Shown here: positions 53,440 through 61,021 of the stretch, piece after piece
Layout of the letters: each line of letters begins with the position of its first letter
Position numbering within the stretch: the first letter of the stretch is position 1
DNA from: Rhodothermales bacterium
Lineage (GTDB): Bacteria; Bacteroidota; Rhodothermia; Rhodothermales; UBA10348
Assembly: GCA_024711125.1 (NCBI GenBank)
Contig: JANJTM010000029.1
Location: 62,001-126,000, forward strand
Direction: 5' to 3'
DNA: 64,000 nucleotides
The notes under the pieces: model-generated
Databases searched by the model: none
Told to the model about the DNA's origin: nothing
What the model saw: the letters and a program-made list of their open reading frames with translations, nothing else
Program-made: the position numbers and the translations under genes

Positions 53440-53994
53440 TCACCCGACTTCGTCGCCGGCGGCCGTTTCGAAGAGGGTCAAGGTTGTCCGACCGTAGGAT
53501 CGGGACAGGACGAACCCCGCGGACGATTCGAAGGAAGTGCCCTGGTCATGCTCCAGGACGAACAGGCCTCCCGGGCTCAGCAGCCGGAGGGCGCGGGCAG
53601 GGAGCGCCGCGAGATCCGGGAAGTCGTACGGAGGATCAGCCAATATAAGATCGAAGCCTCTGCCCCCGAACCGGCCGAGCCACGATCCGACATCCGACTG
53701 GACCACGACGCACGCGTCGTCGAGGCCGAGCCGTCTCGCGTTCTCTCGAAGCGTGCGCAGCGCCGACCGATCCCGCTCGACGAGTACCGCAGATCGCGCG
53801 CCCCGGCTCAGCGCTTCGAACGCGAGCGATCCCGATCCCGCAAACAGGTCCAGCACGTCGCAATCCTCCAGGTCGATCCGGCGCTCCACGAGGTGGAACA
53901 GCGCCTCGCGGGTTCGATCGGTGGTGGGTCTTACGACCCGACCCGCCGGCACCAGGATCTCGCGGCGCTTGAGCGACCCGGCAATGATGCGCAT
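53440..53994 (-). CDS. rsmD: 16S rRNA (guanine-N2)-methyltransferase RsmD
   Basis: A 184-residue SAM-dependent methyltransferase that modifies G966 of 16S rRNA (E. coli numbering). The N-terminus MRIIAGSLKRREI is typical. The SAM loop is LDLFAGSGSLAFEALSRGA, and the catalytic motif is ADPPY. The ATG at 53994 is chosen because it gives the canonical RIIAG start. It is two bases after the preceding unknown gene and directly before coaD. Confidence 0.95.
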   Translation of the reverse strand: MRIIAGSLKRREILVPAGRVVRPTTDRTREALFHLVERRIDLEDCDVLDLFAGSGSLAFEALSRGARSAVLVERDRSALRTLRENARRLGLDDACVVVQSDVGSWLGRFGGRGFDLILADPPYDFPDLAALPARALRLLSPGGLFVLEHDQGTSFESSAGFVLSRSYGRTTLTLFETAAGDEVG

Positions 53995-53996
53995 GG

Positions 53997-54680
53997 TCAC
54001 CCCAGCAGCGCGGCGCCGACCGCGACGGTGTACGACTCCGCTCTGAACCCCTGGCGGCGACCATCGGCAACGAGGCCGACGAGGTTCTCCATCGCCGCGC
54101 CGAGCGCCGCCGGGTACCATGACCCGGCCGACTCCGGTGGCGGCAGGACCGATGTCCATCCGTCGCCGAGTCCGGCGCGATGCAGCACCTCGGCTTCGGC
54201 CCGCGCGGCCGATACGACGAACGGCTCCGCGCCCGGAACGGCCTCGGCGAAACCCGCGAGGTCCTCGAGCACCGAGGCGCGGGTGACGGTCGCGAGGTAC
54301 CGCGTCGGGCCGGATCCGGGGGGCAGGGGGTCTGCCGAAAGGACGGCCTCTTCCCCGGGGTCGAGCAGGCCGAGCAACTCGGCATCGCTGCGAAGCCCGG
54401 CCGGCGTGTCGGCACGGCTGACGAAGGAATGGACCAGGGGAGGACGGAACGCAAGCCGCACCGCGTTCACCCGCAGCCCCCGGACGGCCTCCCGGATCGA
54501 CCGCACGACCTCGAGGCGCATCGCCGCCTCCCGCCCGACCCTCAGTGCGTCACGAAGCGGAAAACCGTAGGTCAGGCGACCGAGCGCGAGCGTCTCGATC
54601 CTCGGCGCTCCGATCCACAGGATCGCATACCGGAGCCCTTCGTCCGTGAAATCGAAACCGACCCGAACGTCGTCCGTCAT
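53997..54680 (-). CDS. Unknown protein upstream of rsmD-coaD, possibly DUF3822-like
   Basis: A 227-residue soluble protein. Its start, VRVGFDFTDEGLRYAIL, recalls the first phosphate-binding strand of the actin/ASKHA fold, and a C-terminal YPAALGAAMENLVGLVADGR helix could fit the same fold. In many Bacteroidota a DUF3822 protein is encoded next to rsmD and coaD, so position suggests a diverged member. The sequence alone does not prove it. It ends two bases before rsmD and starts 29 bases after the gene upstream. Confidence 0.72.
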   Translation of the reverse strand: MTDDVRVGFDFTDEGLRYAILWIGAPRIETLALGRLTYGFPLRDALRVGREAAMRLEVVRSIREAVRGLRVNAVRLAFRPPLVHSFVSRADTPAGLRSDAELLGLLDPGEEAVLSADPLPPGSGPTRYLATVTRASVLEDLAGFAEAVPGAEPFVVSAARAEAEVLHRAGLGDGWTSVLPPPESAGSWYPAALGAAMENLVGLVADGRRQGFRAESYTVAVGAALLG

Positions 54681-54709
54681 GCCGACGTCCGCCGGGCATA
54701 CCGGCGCAC

Positions 54710-55171
54710 TTACTGCCAGTTCGCCGCGTTGAGCAGCGTGATGTCCGGTTCGAGCGAGCCGATCTGGTCGTTCGAATCGGGGTCCTTCAGCAGGTAGATC
54801 TTGATGCGGGACGTGTCGTTCACGGCGTACTCGAACATCTTGCCCGTGCGGGGCGAGTGGATGAGCGAGTCGATCCGGTATCCGGCGCCCAGGATGCTGT
54901 CCCTGGAGGCGAGCATCAGGGAATCGCCCTTCGCGAAGATGAGAAGCGAGTCCAGGGTGGACGGGAAGCGGTTGTTGAGGCGCGAATACACGCCCAGGAC
55001 CGTGCGCACGTTGTCCATCCGCTGGCGGGTCAGGACCGTCATTTCGCGCTTGCGCTCGATGACTTCGTACGGCTCCGTGATCGAGACATAGAGTACGTAC
55101 GACAGACCGACGATGACGACGGCCAGCACGAGCTGGATCGCCTTCCGGAGGAGCTGGCTGCTGGAAGCCAT
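54710..55171 (-). CDS. Single-pass membrane protein of unknown function
   Basis: A 153-residue protein with one N-terminal hydrophobic helix (about residues 10-30, AIQLVLAVVIVGLSYVLYVSI) and an extracytoplasmic domain. The domain contains RQRMDNVRTVLGVYSRLNNRFPSTLDSLLIF, a run also seen in pseudopilin-like proteins, and ends SLEPDITLLNAANWQ. A pseudopilin-like fold is possible, but no prepilin cleavage site is clear. It is the first gene of the long minus-strand run reaching to 46 kb, behind the promoter at 55232-55257. Confidence 0.72.
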   Translation of the reverse strand: MASSSQLLRKAIQLVLAVVIVGLSYVLYVSITEPYEVIERKREMTVLTRQRMDNVRTVLGVYSRLNNRFPSTLDSLLIFAKGDSLMLASRDSILGAGYRIDSLIHSPRTGKMFEYAVNDTSRIKIYLLKDPDSNDQIGSLEPDITLLNAANWQ

Positions 55172-55231
55172 TGGTTGGAATCGGATGGGGTGAAACACGG
55201 CTGCCCGACCAGGCACGCCGGGGACAGGGCG

Positions 55232-55257
55232 CAAAAATACAGGGACCCCCCCCCAAA
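55232..55257 (-). promoter_or_regulatory. Candidate promoter with a nine-G tract in the spacer
   Basis: On the minus strand TTTG (55257-55254) is followed by G8TCCCTG and then TATTTTTG (55239-55232), an exact TAnnTTTG -7 box. The spacer is only 14 bases, shorter than the usual 19-21. A run of nine identical G/C pairs (55246-55254) spans the -33 box edge and spacer. The start would be near 55225, about 55 bases before the gene at 55171. Changes in tract length would alter spacing, as in phase-variable promoters. Confidence 0.5.
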
Positions 55258-55363
55258 AGCAACGAGCGGAACCGTGTCGGACCGCTGTCCCCGCGCCTCC
55301 CAAAAACAATCGAGCCGGGACGGGCGTAATCATCGACCGCCACCGAGCCCACCGTCGCGCCGA

Positions 55364-56101
55364 ATGCAGGAGCCCACCCGTCTGCTGATCAACATCGACC
55401 ACGTCGCCACCTTGCGGAACGCCCGGCGCGAGGTGTTTCCCGACCCCGTGGCCGCGGCGCTGGCGTGCGAGCGCGCGGGGGCCGACGGGGTGGTCTTCCA
55501 CCTACGCGAGGACCGACGCCACATCTCCGACGAAGATGTTCGCCGCCTGCGCGAGGCCGTCCGATCCAAGCTCGATTTCGAGCTCTCCATGGCCGACGAA
55601 ATCGTCGGAATCTGCTGCGAAACGCGTCCGGACCTCGCCACGCTGGTCCCGGAGCGGCGCGAGGAAGTGACGACGGAGGGCGGCCTCGACGTCCTGCGAC
55701 AGGGCGACGCGGTGCGAGCGGTCGTGCGTCGCCTGCACGACGCAGGGGTCGCCGAGGTCGCCGTTTTCGTGGACCCCGAGCCGGACCAGATCGCGGCGGC
55801 CGCTGCGGCGGGCGCCGACGCGGTCGAATTGCATACGGGCGATTTCGCGCGGGCCTACGGAGGACCGCGCCTCGCGCTCGAGTGCGAACGCCTGACACTG
55901 GCCGCGCGGGCGGCCGCCGGACACGGCCTCGTCCTGCATGCCGGTCACGGACTCGACTACGACAACTACCCGGTCTTCCGCGGCGCGGTACCCGGCCTGT
56001 CCGAAGTCTCCATCGGTTTCGCGATCGTCGCCCGCGCCCTGTTCACCGGGCTGGAGCAGGCCGTTCGCGACATGGCGCTCCTGGTGAGGTACCCGGCATG
56101 A
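55364..56101 (+). CDS. pdxJ: Pyridoxine 5'-phosphate synthase
   Basis: A 245-residue TIM barrel that condenses deoxyxylulose 5-phosphate with 3-amino-2-oxopropyl phosphate in the DXP-dependent vitamin B6 route. LLINIDHVATLRNARR, GVVFHLREDRRHI, FELSM and VELHTGDFA match the family, and GHGLDYDN and SIGFAIVARALF close the barrel. The ATG at 55364 is directly before LLINIDHVA. Its stop overlaps the era start (ATGA). pdxB of the same pathway is encoded 0.9 kb away on the other strand. Confidence 0.96.
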   Translation: MQEPTRLLINIDHVATLRNARREVFPDPVAAALACERAGADGVVFHLREDRRHISDEDVRRLREAVRSKLDFELSMADEIVGICCETRPDLATLVPERREEVTTEGGLDVLRQGDAVRAVVRRLHDAGVAEVAVFVDPEPDQIAAAAAAGADAVELHTGDFARAYGGPRLALECERLTLAARAAAGHGLVLHAGHGLDYDNYPVFRGAVPGLSEVSIGFAIVARALFTGLEQAVRDMALLVRYPA

Positions 56102-56988
56102 ACATGCTCTCCACCGGTCACCGCTGCGGATACGTGGCCCTTGTCGGCCGTCCGAACGCCGGCAAGAGTACGCTGCTCAACGCGCTCGTCGGGCAGAAGC
56201 TGTCGATCGTCACGCGAAAGCCGCAGACGACCCGTTCCCGCGTCCTCGGCATTCTTTCCGGCGAGGGATTCCAGGCGATCCTGCTCGACACGCCGGGGAT
56301 CCTCAAGCCTCGCTACGGGCTGCAGCAGGCGATGATGGCCGAGGTCGCGTCCTCGATCCGGGACGCCGACCTCGTCGTCTTCCTGGTCGATGCGACCGAT
56401 TCCCTGCCTGACGCGTCGGCGGTATCGGTCATCGCGGGTCGGCGGGCTCTGCTCGTCGTGAACAAGATGGACCTCGTTCGACCCGACCAGGTTCTTCCGC
56501 TCGTCGATGCCTTCGGGGCGCTGCACCCGTTCGAGGAGGTGGTTCCGATCTCGGCCCTGAAGGAGCGCAACCTCGACCTCCTGCTGCGCCTCGTCGTGGA
56601 GCGGCTTCCGGAATCGCCCGCTCTCTACCCGGACGATATCCTCAGCGAGCAGCCCGAGCGCTTCTTCGTCTCGGAGATCATCCGGGAGAAGATTTTCGAG
56701 CGCTTCCGCCAGGAGGTGCCCTACGCGACCCAGGTCAACATCGTTTCCTGGGAGGAGCGCCCCGGGGAGAAGGACCTCGTCGACGCCGAGATCGTCGTGG
56801 AACGGGACACCCAGAAGGCCATCGTGATCGGCAAGGGCGGCGCGGCCCTGAAGGCGGTCGGAAGCGCTGCCCGCGTGGATATCGAGGCCTTTCTCGAACG
56901 GCCCGTCTACCTGAGGCTTTTCGTGAAGGTGCGCGACGACTGGCGGAATTCGGAAACGCACCTGCGCGAATACGGCTTCCGTCGCTGA
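56098..56988 (+). CDS. era: GTPase Era
   Basis: A 296-residue GTPase needed for 30S ribosome assembly. The G domain has GRPNAGKS (G1), DTPG (G3), NKMD (G4) and SAL (G5). The C-terminal KH domain has GKGGAALKAVG and ends at a usual Era length. It recognises the 3' end of 16S rRNA. The ATG at 56098 overlaps the pdxJ stop, so the two are translationally coupled. It is convergent with pdxB across 25 bases. Confidence 0.96.
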   Translation: MNMLSTGHRCGYVALVGRPNAGKSTLLNALVGQKLSIVTRKPQTTRSRVLGILSGEGFQAILLDTPGILKPRYGLQQAMMAEVASSIRDADLVVFLVDATDSLPDASAVSVIAGRRALLVVNKMDLVRPDQVLPLVDAFGALHPFEEVVPISALKERNLDLLLRLVVERLPESPALYPDDILSEQPERFFVSEIIREKIFERFRQEVPYATQVNIVSWEERPGEKDLVDAEIVVERDTQKAIVIGKGGAALKAVGSAARVDIEAFLERPVYLRLFVKVRDDWRNSETHLREYGFRR

Positions 56989-57013
56989 CGGACCGGCGCT
57001 CGGACGAACCCGG

Positions 57014-58180
57014 TCACCGGACCCTGCGCATGCGCAACGCCCGTTCGACGGCCCCGCGAAGCGGATCCGCCGGTCCCAGTCGCACGCCGTACCGGGAGAA
57101 GAGCCTCCTCTCGGGGTAGCCGGTGCGGAGACCTTCGAAGCCGTCCGGAAGCGCGGCCCGCAGTCGTCGGTCGTCCTCGAGGATCGGGTACGCACGACGG
57201 GCCAGCTCGGCGAGCCGGCGCTCGGATGCCAGCGGGTCCCGCGGATCGCCCACGGGCCCCGGTGTCAGGATGACAGGAATCGTTCGCGATCCGGGGTGGG
57301 GCGGTTCGGGGACGCCGAGAAACCGTGCCAGCGCACCCGCCACGCGCCGGTTGGCTTCGACCTTGGAATCGATCGCGTACCCGGCGACGTGCGGTGTCGC
57401 GAGATCGGCCCGCGCCACCAGCGCTCGATCGGGACGAGGTTCTCCCTCCCAGGTGTCGAGCGCCACGGCAGAGGGACCCGCGCCACGGTGCAGCGCGGCG
57501 AGCAGCGCCCCCCCATCCACGACGGAACCGCGGGATGCGTTCAGCAGCCACGAGCCCGGACGCATGCGATCGAGAACGGCGGCGTCGACCAGCGCGACCG
57601 TGCGATCCGGGCCCTCGCGAACCAGCGGCACGTGCAGCGTGAGGATGTCGCTGCGTTCCACCACGCGCGAGAACGGCAGGAAGGGATGGGGTCGACCCGC
57701 ACGCTCCGCCCGCCGCTGACGAGGGGGATCGTTCTGCCAGACGGTCAAGCCGAGTGCCGCAAGGCGCGGCACGAGCCTGCGCCCCACCTGCCCTACTCCG
57801 ACCACCCCGACGGCGAGGCCCCGAAGCGGCGTCTCCCGGCGCAGCGCGAGTTCGAGCAGCGCCGAAATCACCCAGTCACCGACCGATTCCGCGTTGGCCC
57901 CCAGGGCGGAGGCGAACCGGATGCCGCGTCGACGAAGCGCGCGGCGATCGACGTGGTCCTGCCCGGCCGTGGCCGTACCCACCCAGCGCACGGACGTGCC
58001 GTCAAGCAGCGCGTCGTCGACCCGGGTGACGGACCGCACGACCAGCGCGGTTGCGTCGCGCAGTCGATCGGCGGACAGCTTTTCCGCCGCGACGGCGCGT
58101 ACTTCCCCCAGCGGAGCGAGTGATTCCTCCGCACCGGGGATGCCCGCATCGACCACGATTATGGGGCGTTTCGGGATCAT
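57014..58180 (-). CDS. pdxB: Erythronate-4-phosphate dehydrogenase
   Basis: A 388-residue D-2-hydroxyacid dehydrogenase of the PdxB type. The Rossmann loop is GVVGVGQVGRRL, the catalytic Arg lies in NASRGSVVDGGAL, and a Glu and His follow (EGEPRPD, ATPHVAGYAIDSK). A C-terminal dimerisation extension after residue 270 distinguishes PdxB from general family members. It oxidises 4-phosphoerythronate in the DXP-dependent B6 pathway, which fits the nearby pdxJ. The ATG at 58180 (MIPKRPIIVVDAG) is chosen over an upstream in-frame ATG at 58321. Confidence 0.92.
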   Translation of the reverse strand: MIPKRPIIVVDAGIPGAEESLAPLGEVRAVAAEKLSADRLRDATALVVRSVTRVDDALLDGTSVRWVGTATAGQDHVDRRALRRRGIRFASALGANAESVGDWVISALLELALRRETPLRGLAVGVVGVGQVGRRLVPRLAALGLTVWQNDPPRQRRAERAGRPHPFLPFSRVVERSDILTLHVPLVREGPDRTVALVDAAVLDRMRPGSWLLNASRGSVVDGGALLAALHRGAGPSAVALDTWEGEPRPDRALVARADLATPHVAGYAIDSKVEANRRVAGALARFLGVPEPPHPGSRTIPVILTPGPVGDPRDPLASERRLAELARRAYPILEDDRRLRAALPDGFEGLRTGYPERRLFSRYGVRLGPADPLRGAVERALRMRRVR

Positions 58181-58489
58181 TCCGACCGATTCCGGCCATC
58201 TCCGGGGGCACCGACGACGTTCGTCCGGAGGCCCCGCGGCACGGGCTTTGCCGAAAGGTACGCCGGTCAGCCGGTCGGCCGTATCGGTCGCGGGCGGCAG
58301 TTGAACGCACCGTGAATTCAATAACGGCTTTTAATAACATCTTGTTATTGTACGATTTAACACACGCTTACCGGATGAAACTCCCATAACGGTCATCCGT
58401 TGAGGCGAATCACTTCCCCCGGGAAGCGACTCGAGCCGGCCGGCTCCTCCGGACCGGCTCCCGTATTGTGCCACCAACCACAGGCTGCC
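58181..58489. other. Divergent regulatory gap with an AT-rich block
   Basis: This 309-base region separates the divergent pdxB and SleB-like genes. A block at about 58315-58390 is strikingly AT-rich compared with the surroundings and contains the palindrome listed separately. It must hold both promoters. No gene is seen in it. Confidence 0.7.
58333..58349. promoter_or_regulatory. AT-rich 17-base palindromic operator candidate
   Basis: AATAACA-TCT-TGTTATT is a perfect 7-3-7 inverted repeat within an AT-rich block. It lies 153 bases upstream of the pdxB start and 141 bases before the SleB-like gene. The symmetry and base composition are typical of a dimeric repressor or activator site. The cognate protein is unknown. 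Confidence 0.5.
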
Positions 58490-59134
58490 ATGACACAGAG
58501 GCGAACGACCTTCCTGGTCGCCGGTCTGCTGAGCTTTGCAGGCCTTGTCGCTCTGCATGACGATATCCTCGGCAAGACGGAAACGCTGCCGTGGAACGAC
58601 GCCGATCCCACGCTGCTCGACTCCCGGCGACTGAGCCCCGTCGAGGAGGCCCTGCTGAGACCGCGCCGCCTGGAGCCCCTGCCCCCGGAGCGCATCGACA
58701 CGGAAACGCTCTGGCTCGCGCGAGCCATCTACTCCGAATCCAAGCGTCCCGAGGAGCAGCTCCTCGTGGCGTGGGTCGTGCGGAACCGCGTGGAAACCCG
58801 GTTTCGCGGAAAACGCTCGTACGAGGACGTCGTGCTGGACCCGTACCAGTTCAGCGCATTCCAGCCGGACGCCCCCAAGCAGGCCTACTACTCGGCCCTG
58901 ACCCCCTACTCGCAGGCACCCGGGTGGCAGCAGACGCTGCGCATCGCACAGACGGTTCGTTCGCTGGACCCCATCTACCGGCCGTTTTCTGCCGAGACAC
59001 GGCATTTCTACAGCGCCCGGTCGCGGGTGGAGCCGTCGGCGCCGGCCTGGGCGCGGGACCTCGCGCCCGTTCGGCTCCCGGAGCCGTACCGCATCGACCT
59101 GCACCGCTTCCGCTTCTTCGAGGGCGTCGAATAG
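58490..59134 (+). CDS. SleB-like cell-wall hydrolase
   Basis: A 214-residue protein with an N-terminal hydrophobic segment (about residues 8-22) and a Hydrolase_2/SleB domain (about 75-200). The domain pattern is LARAIYSESKRPEEQLLVAWVVRNRV with the catalytic Glu, then DPYQFSAF. SleB-type enzymes are lytic transglycosylases that cut peptidoglycan. In a non-sporeformer the role is more likely wall remodelling. The ATG at 58490 is preferred, since in-frame codons upstream add a non-hydrophobic stretch. Confidence 0.85.
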   Translation: MTQRRTTFLVAGLLSFAGLVALHDDILGKTETLPWNDADPTLLDSRRLSPVEEALLRPRRLEPLPPERIDTETLWLARAIYSESKRPEEQLLVAWVVRNRVETRFRGKRSYEDVVLDPYQFSAFQPDAPKQAYYSALTPYSQAPGWQQTLRIAQTVRSLDPIYRPFSAETRHFYSARSRVEPSAPAWARDLAPVRLPEPYRIDLHRFRFFEGVE

Positions 59135-59146
59135 CGGCCCGACGCG

Positions 59147-59746
59147 TCAGAATCGCAGGCCGAGCCGGGCCTGTGCCGAATTGCCCCGCGGCCCCTGGGA
59201 CGCGTCGAATTCCTGTCCGGCGATGCGGAACGTGTCTCCCGTCAGTTCCGAGACGGCAATGCAGTACCGGAATTCCGGGATCAGGGTGAGTCCGCCGAGA
59301 TCGATCTGGAAGCCCCCTCCCACGGCCCCGGCCACGTAGAGCCTCTCGAGCGACGCATGGAGGTCCTCGTCGTCGGATCGGGGAACCGACAGCACCGGGC
59401 CGCCGAAAAGAAACGGGTGCAGGAACGGGATCGGCAGCACGTTCAGGCGCACGTCCACCGGGAAATCGAACATCGTGAGCTTCACCTCCTGGGCCCCGGC
59501 GAGCGAGAAGTCCACGTTGCCGAGATCGCGGTAGAACGCCCCGATACGCAGCCCGACCGGCCCGGCGCCGAGGTCGTAGAACAGGCCGACGTGATAGCCT
59601 GACGCCGCGTCGAACGTGCCCTCGGCGTTGCCGACGTCGATGTCTTCCAACTGTTCGAAGTTGAGGCCGGCGGCGATGCCGAACTGGGCCCTGGCCGGGG
59701 CCGACGCGACCAGGAATACGAGCGCCAACGCAGGAAGGAGTCGCAT
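59147..59746 (-). CDS. Small outer-membrane beta-barrel protein
   Basis: A 199-residue exported protein with a signal peptide (1-20, ending APARA). About eight amphipathic strands follow, with FGIAAGLNFEQLEDIDVG near the start and RLGLRF at the end. The terminal Phe is the usual BAM recognition residue. It resembles the outer-membrane protein beta-barrel family (OmpA/OmpX-like). Function is unknown. The ATG at 59746 supplies the signal peptide. It ends 12 bases from the end of the convergent SleB-like gene. Confidence 0.82.
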   Translation of the reverse strand: MRLLPALALVFLVASAPARAQFGIAAGLNFEQLEDIDVGNAEGTFDAASGYHVGLFYDLGAGPVGLRIGAFYRDLGNVDFSLAGAQEVKLTMFDFPVDVRLNVLPIPFLHPFLFGGPVLSVPRSDDEDLHASLERLYVAGAVGGGFQIDLGGLTLIPEFRYCIAVSELTGDTFRIAGQEFDASQGPRGNSAQARLGLRF

Positions 59747-59878
59747 GGAAGTCAGGTGGATGTGCCACGCGCGGCATGATACGCACACGCGCGGTCGGAG
59801 CGGCGCGTCGCCGTAACGAACGTGCAACCAAGCGGTTCAAACGGGGTAACGTCCCTTTCCAGTTCCCGACGCACGTCC

Positions 59879-61021
59879 ATGAAGATCGGCATCACGTGTT
59901 ACCCGGTATACGGCGGCAGCGGGGTCGTCGCCACGGAACTCGGCAAGGCGCTCGCGGCGCGAGGACACGAGATCCATTTCATCGCGTATTCGATGCCGTT
60001 CCGGCTCGAGCACATCCTCGAGAACATCACGTACCACGAGGTCCACGTCAACGCGTACCCGCTGTTCGAGTACCCTCCGTACACGCTGAACCTGACCAGC
60101 AAGATGGTCGACGTGGTTCGCTACGAAGGGCTCGATCTGCTGCACGTCCACTACGCGATCCCGCACGCCACGAGCGCCGTGCTCGCCCGGCAGATCCTCG
60201 CGAACGAGGGGGTGCGCATCCCCGTGGTGACCACCCTCCACGGGACCGACGTCACGATCGTCGGACAGGACCCGTCCTTCCTGCCGGTCGTGTCGTGGTC
60301 GATCGACCAGTCGGACGGCGTGACGGCCGTCTCGGAGTACCTGCGCCGCGAAACGATCGACTCGTGCGACGTGCATCGCGACATCGAGGTCGTTCCGAAC
60401 TTCATCGACACCGTTCGCTTCCGCCGGCAGAACAAGGAACACTTCAAGCGCGCGCTGTGCCCGAACGGCGAGAAGGTGATGGTGCACGTCTCGAACTTCC
60501 GCCCGCTCAAACACACGCCGGAGGTGGTCGAGACGTTCGCCCGACTTCGTGCGGAAGGCCTGGCCGTGAAGCTCCTGCTCGTCGGGGACGGTCCGGACCG
60601 GTTCGTGACCGAGCAGCGTGCACGCGAACTGGGCGTCATCGACGACATCCGTTTCCTGGGCAAGCAGGAACCGGTGGAGGAGATCCTGTCGATCGCCGAC
60701 GTTTTCATGATGCCCTCGGCGAGCGAGACCTTCGGCCTGGCGGCTCTCGAGGCGATGGCGTGCAACGTGCCCACCGTCACGACCGACATCGGGGGCCTGC
60801 CCGAACTCGTCGTCGAGGGAGAAACGGGCTTCATGCGCCCGGTGAGCGACATCGAGGGGTTCACCGGGGCGATTCGCCGCATCCTGACCGAACCCGACCT
60901 GCAGGCACGCATGGCCGCGGCCGCCCGACGCCGCGCCGAGGAAGTTTTCGACGTGAGCCGCGTGATTCCGCGCTACGAGGCGTACTATGAGCGCGTGAGG
61001 GAAGAAGTCCTGGCCCGGTGA
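59879..61021 (+). CDS. bshA: N-acetyl-alpha-D-glucosaminyl L-malate synthase BshA
   Basis: A 380-residue GT4 glycosyltransferase. The N-terminal KIGITCYPVYGGSGVVATELG motif is diagnostic for BshA, which joins UDP-GlcNAc and L-malate in the first step of bacillithiol synthesis. The C-terminal GT-B motif PSASETFGLAALEAMAC holds the catalytic Glu pair. The ATG at 59879 precedes the motif directly. bshB and bshC are not in the window. Its stop overlaps the next gene (GTGA at 61018-61021), which implies translational coupling. Confidence 0.94.
   Translation: MKIGITCYPVYGGSGVVATELGKALAARGHEIHFIAYSMPFRLEHILENITYHEVHVNAYPLFEYPPYTLNLTSKMVDVVRYEGLDLLHVHYAIPHATSAVLARQILANEGVRIPVVTTLHGTDVTIVGQDPSFLPVVSWSIDQSDGVTAVSEYLRRETIDSCDVHRDIEVVPNFIDTVRFRRQNKEHFKRALCPNGEKVMVHVSNFRPLKHTPEVVETFARLRAEGLAVKLLLVGDGPDRFVTEQRARELGVIDDIRFLGKQEPVEEILSIADVFMMPSASETFGLAALEAMACNVPTVTTDIGGLPELVVEGETGFMRPVSDIEGFTGAIRRILTEPDLQARMAAAARRRAEEVFDVSRVIPRYEAYYERVREEVLAR

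Noticed and set aside
58160-58320. Upstream extension of pdxB to an ATG at 58321
   Set aside because: The extra 47 residues are Arg/Pro-rich without homology, and the Rossmann start fits ATG 58180.
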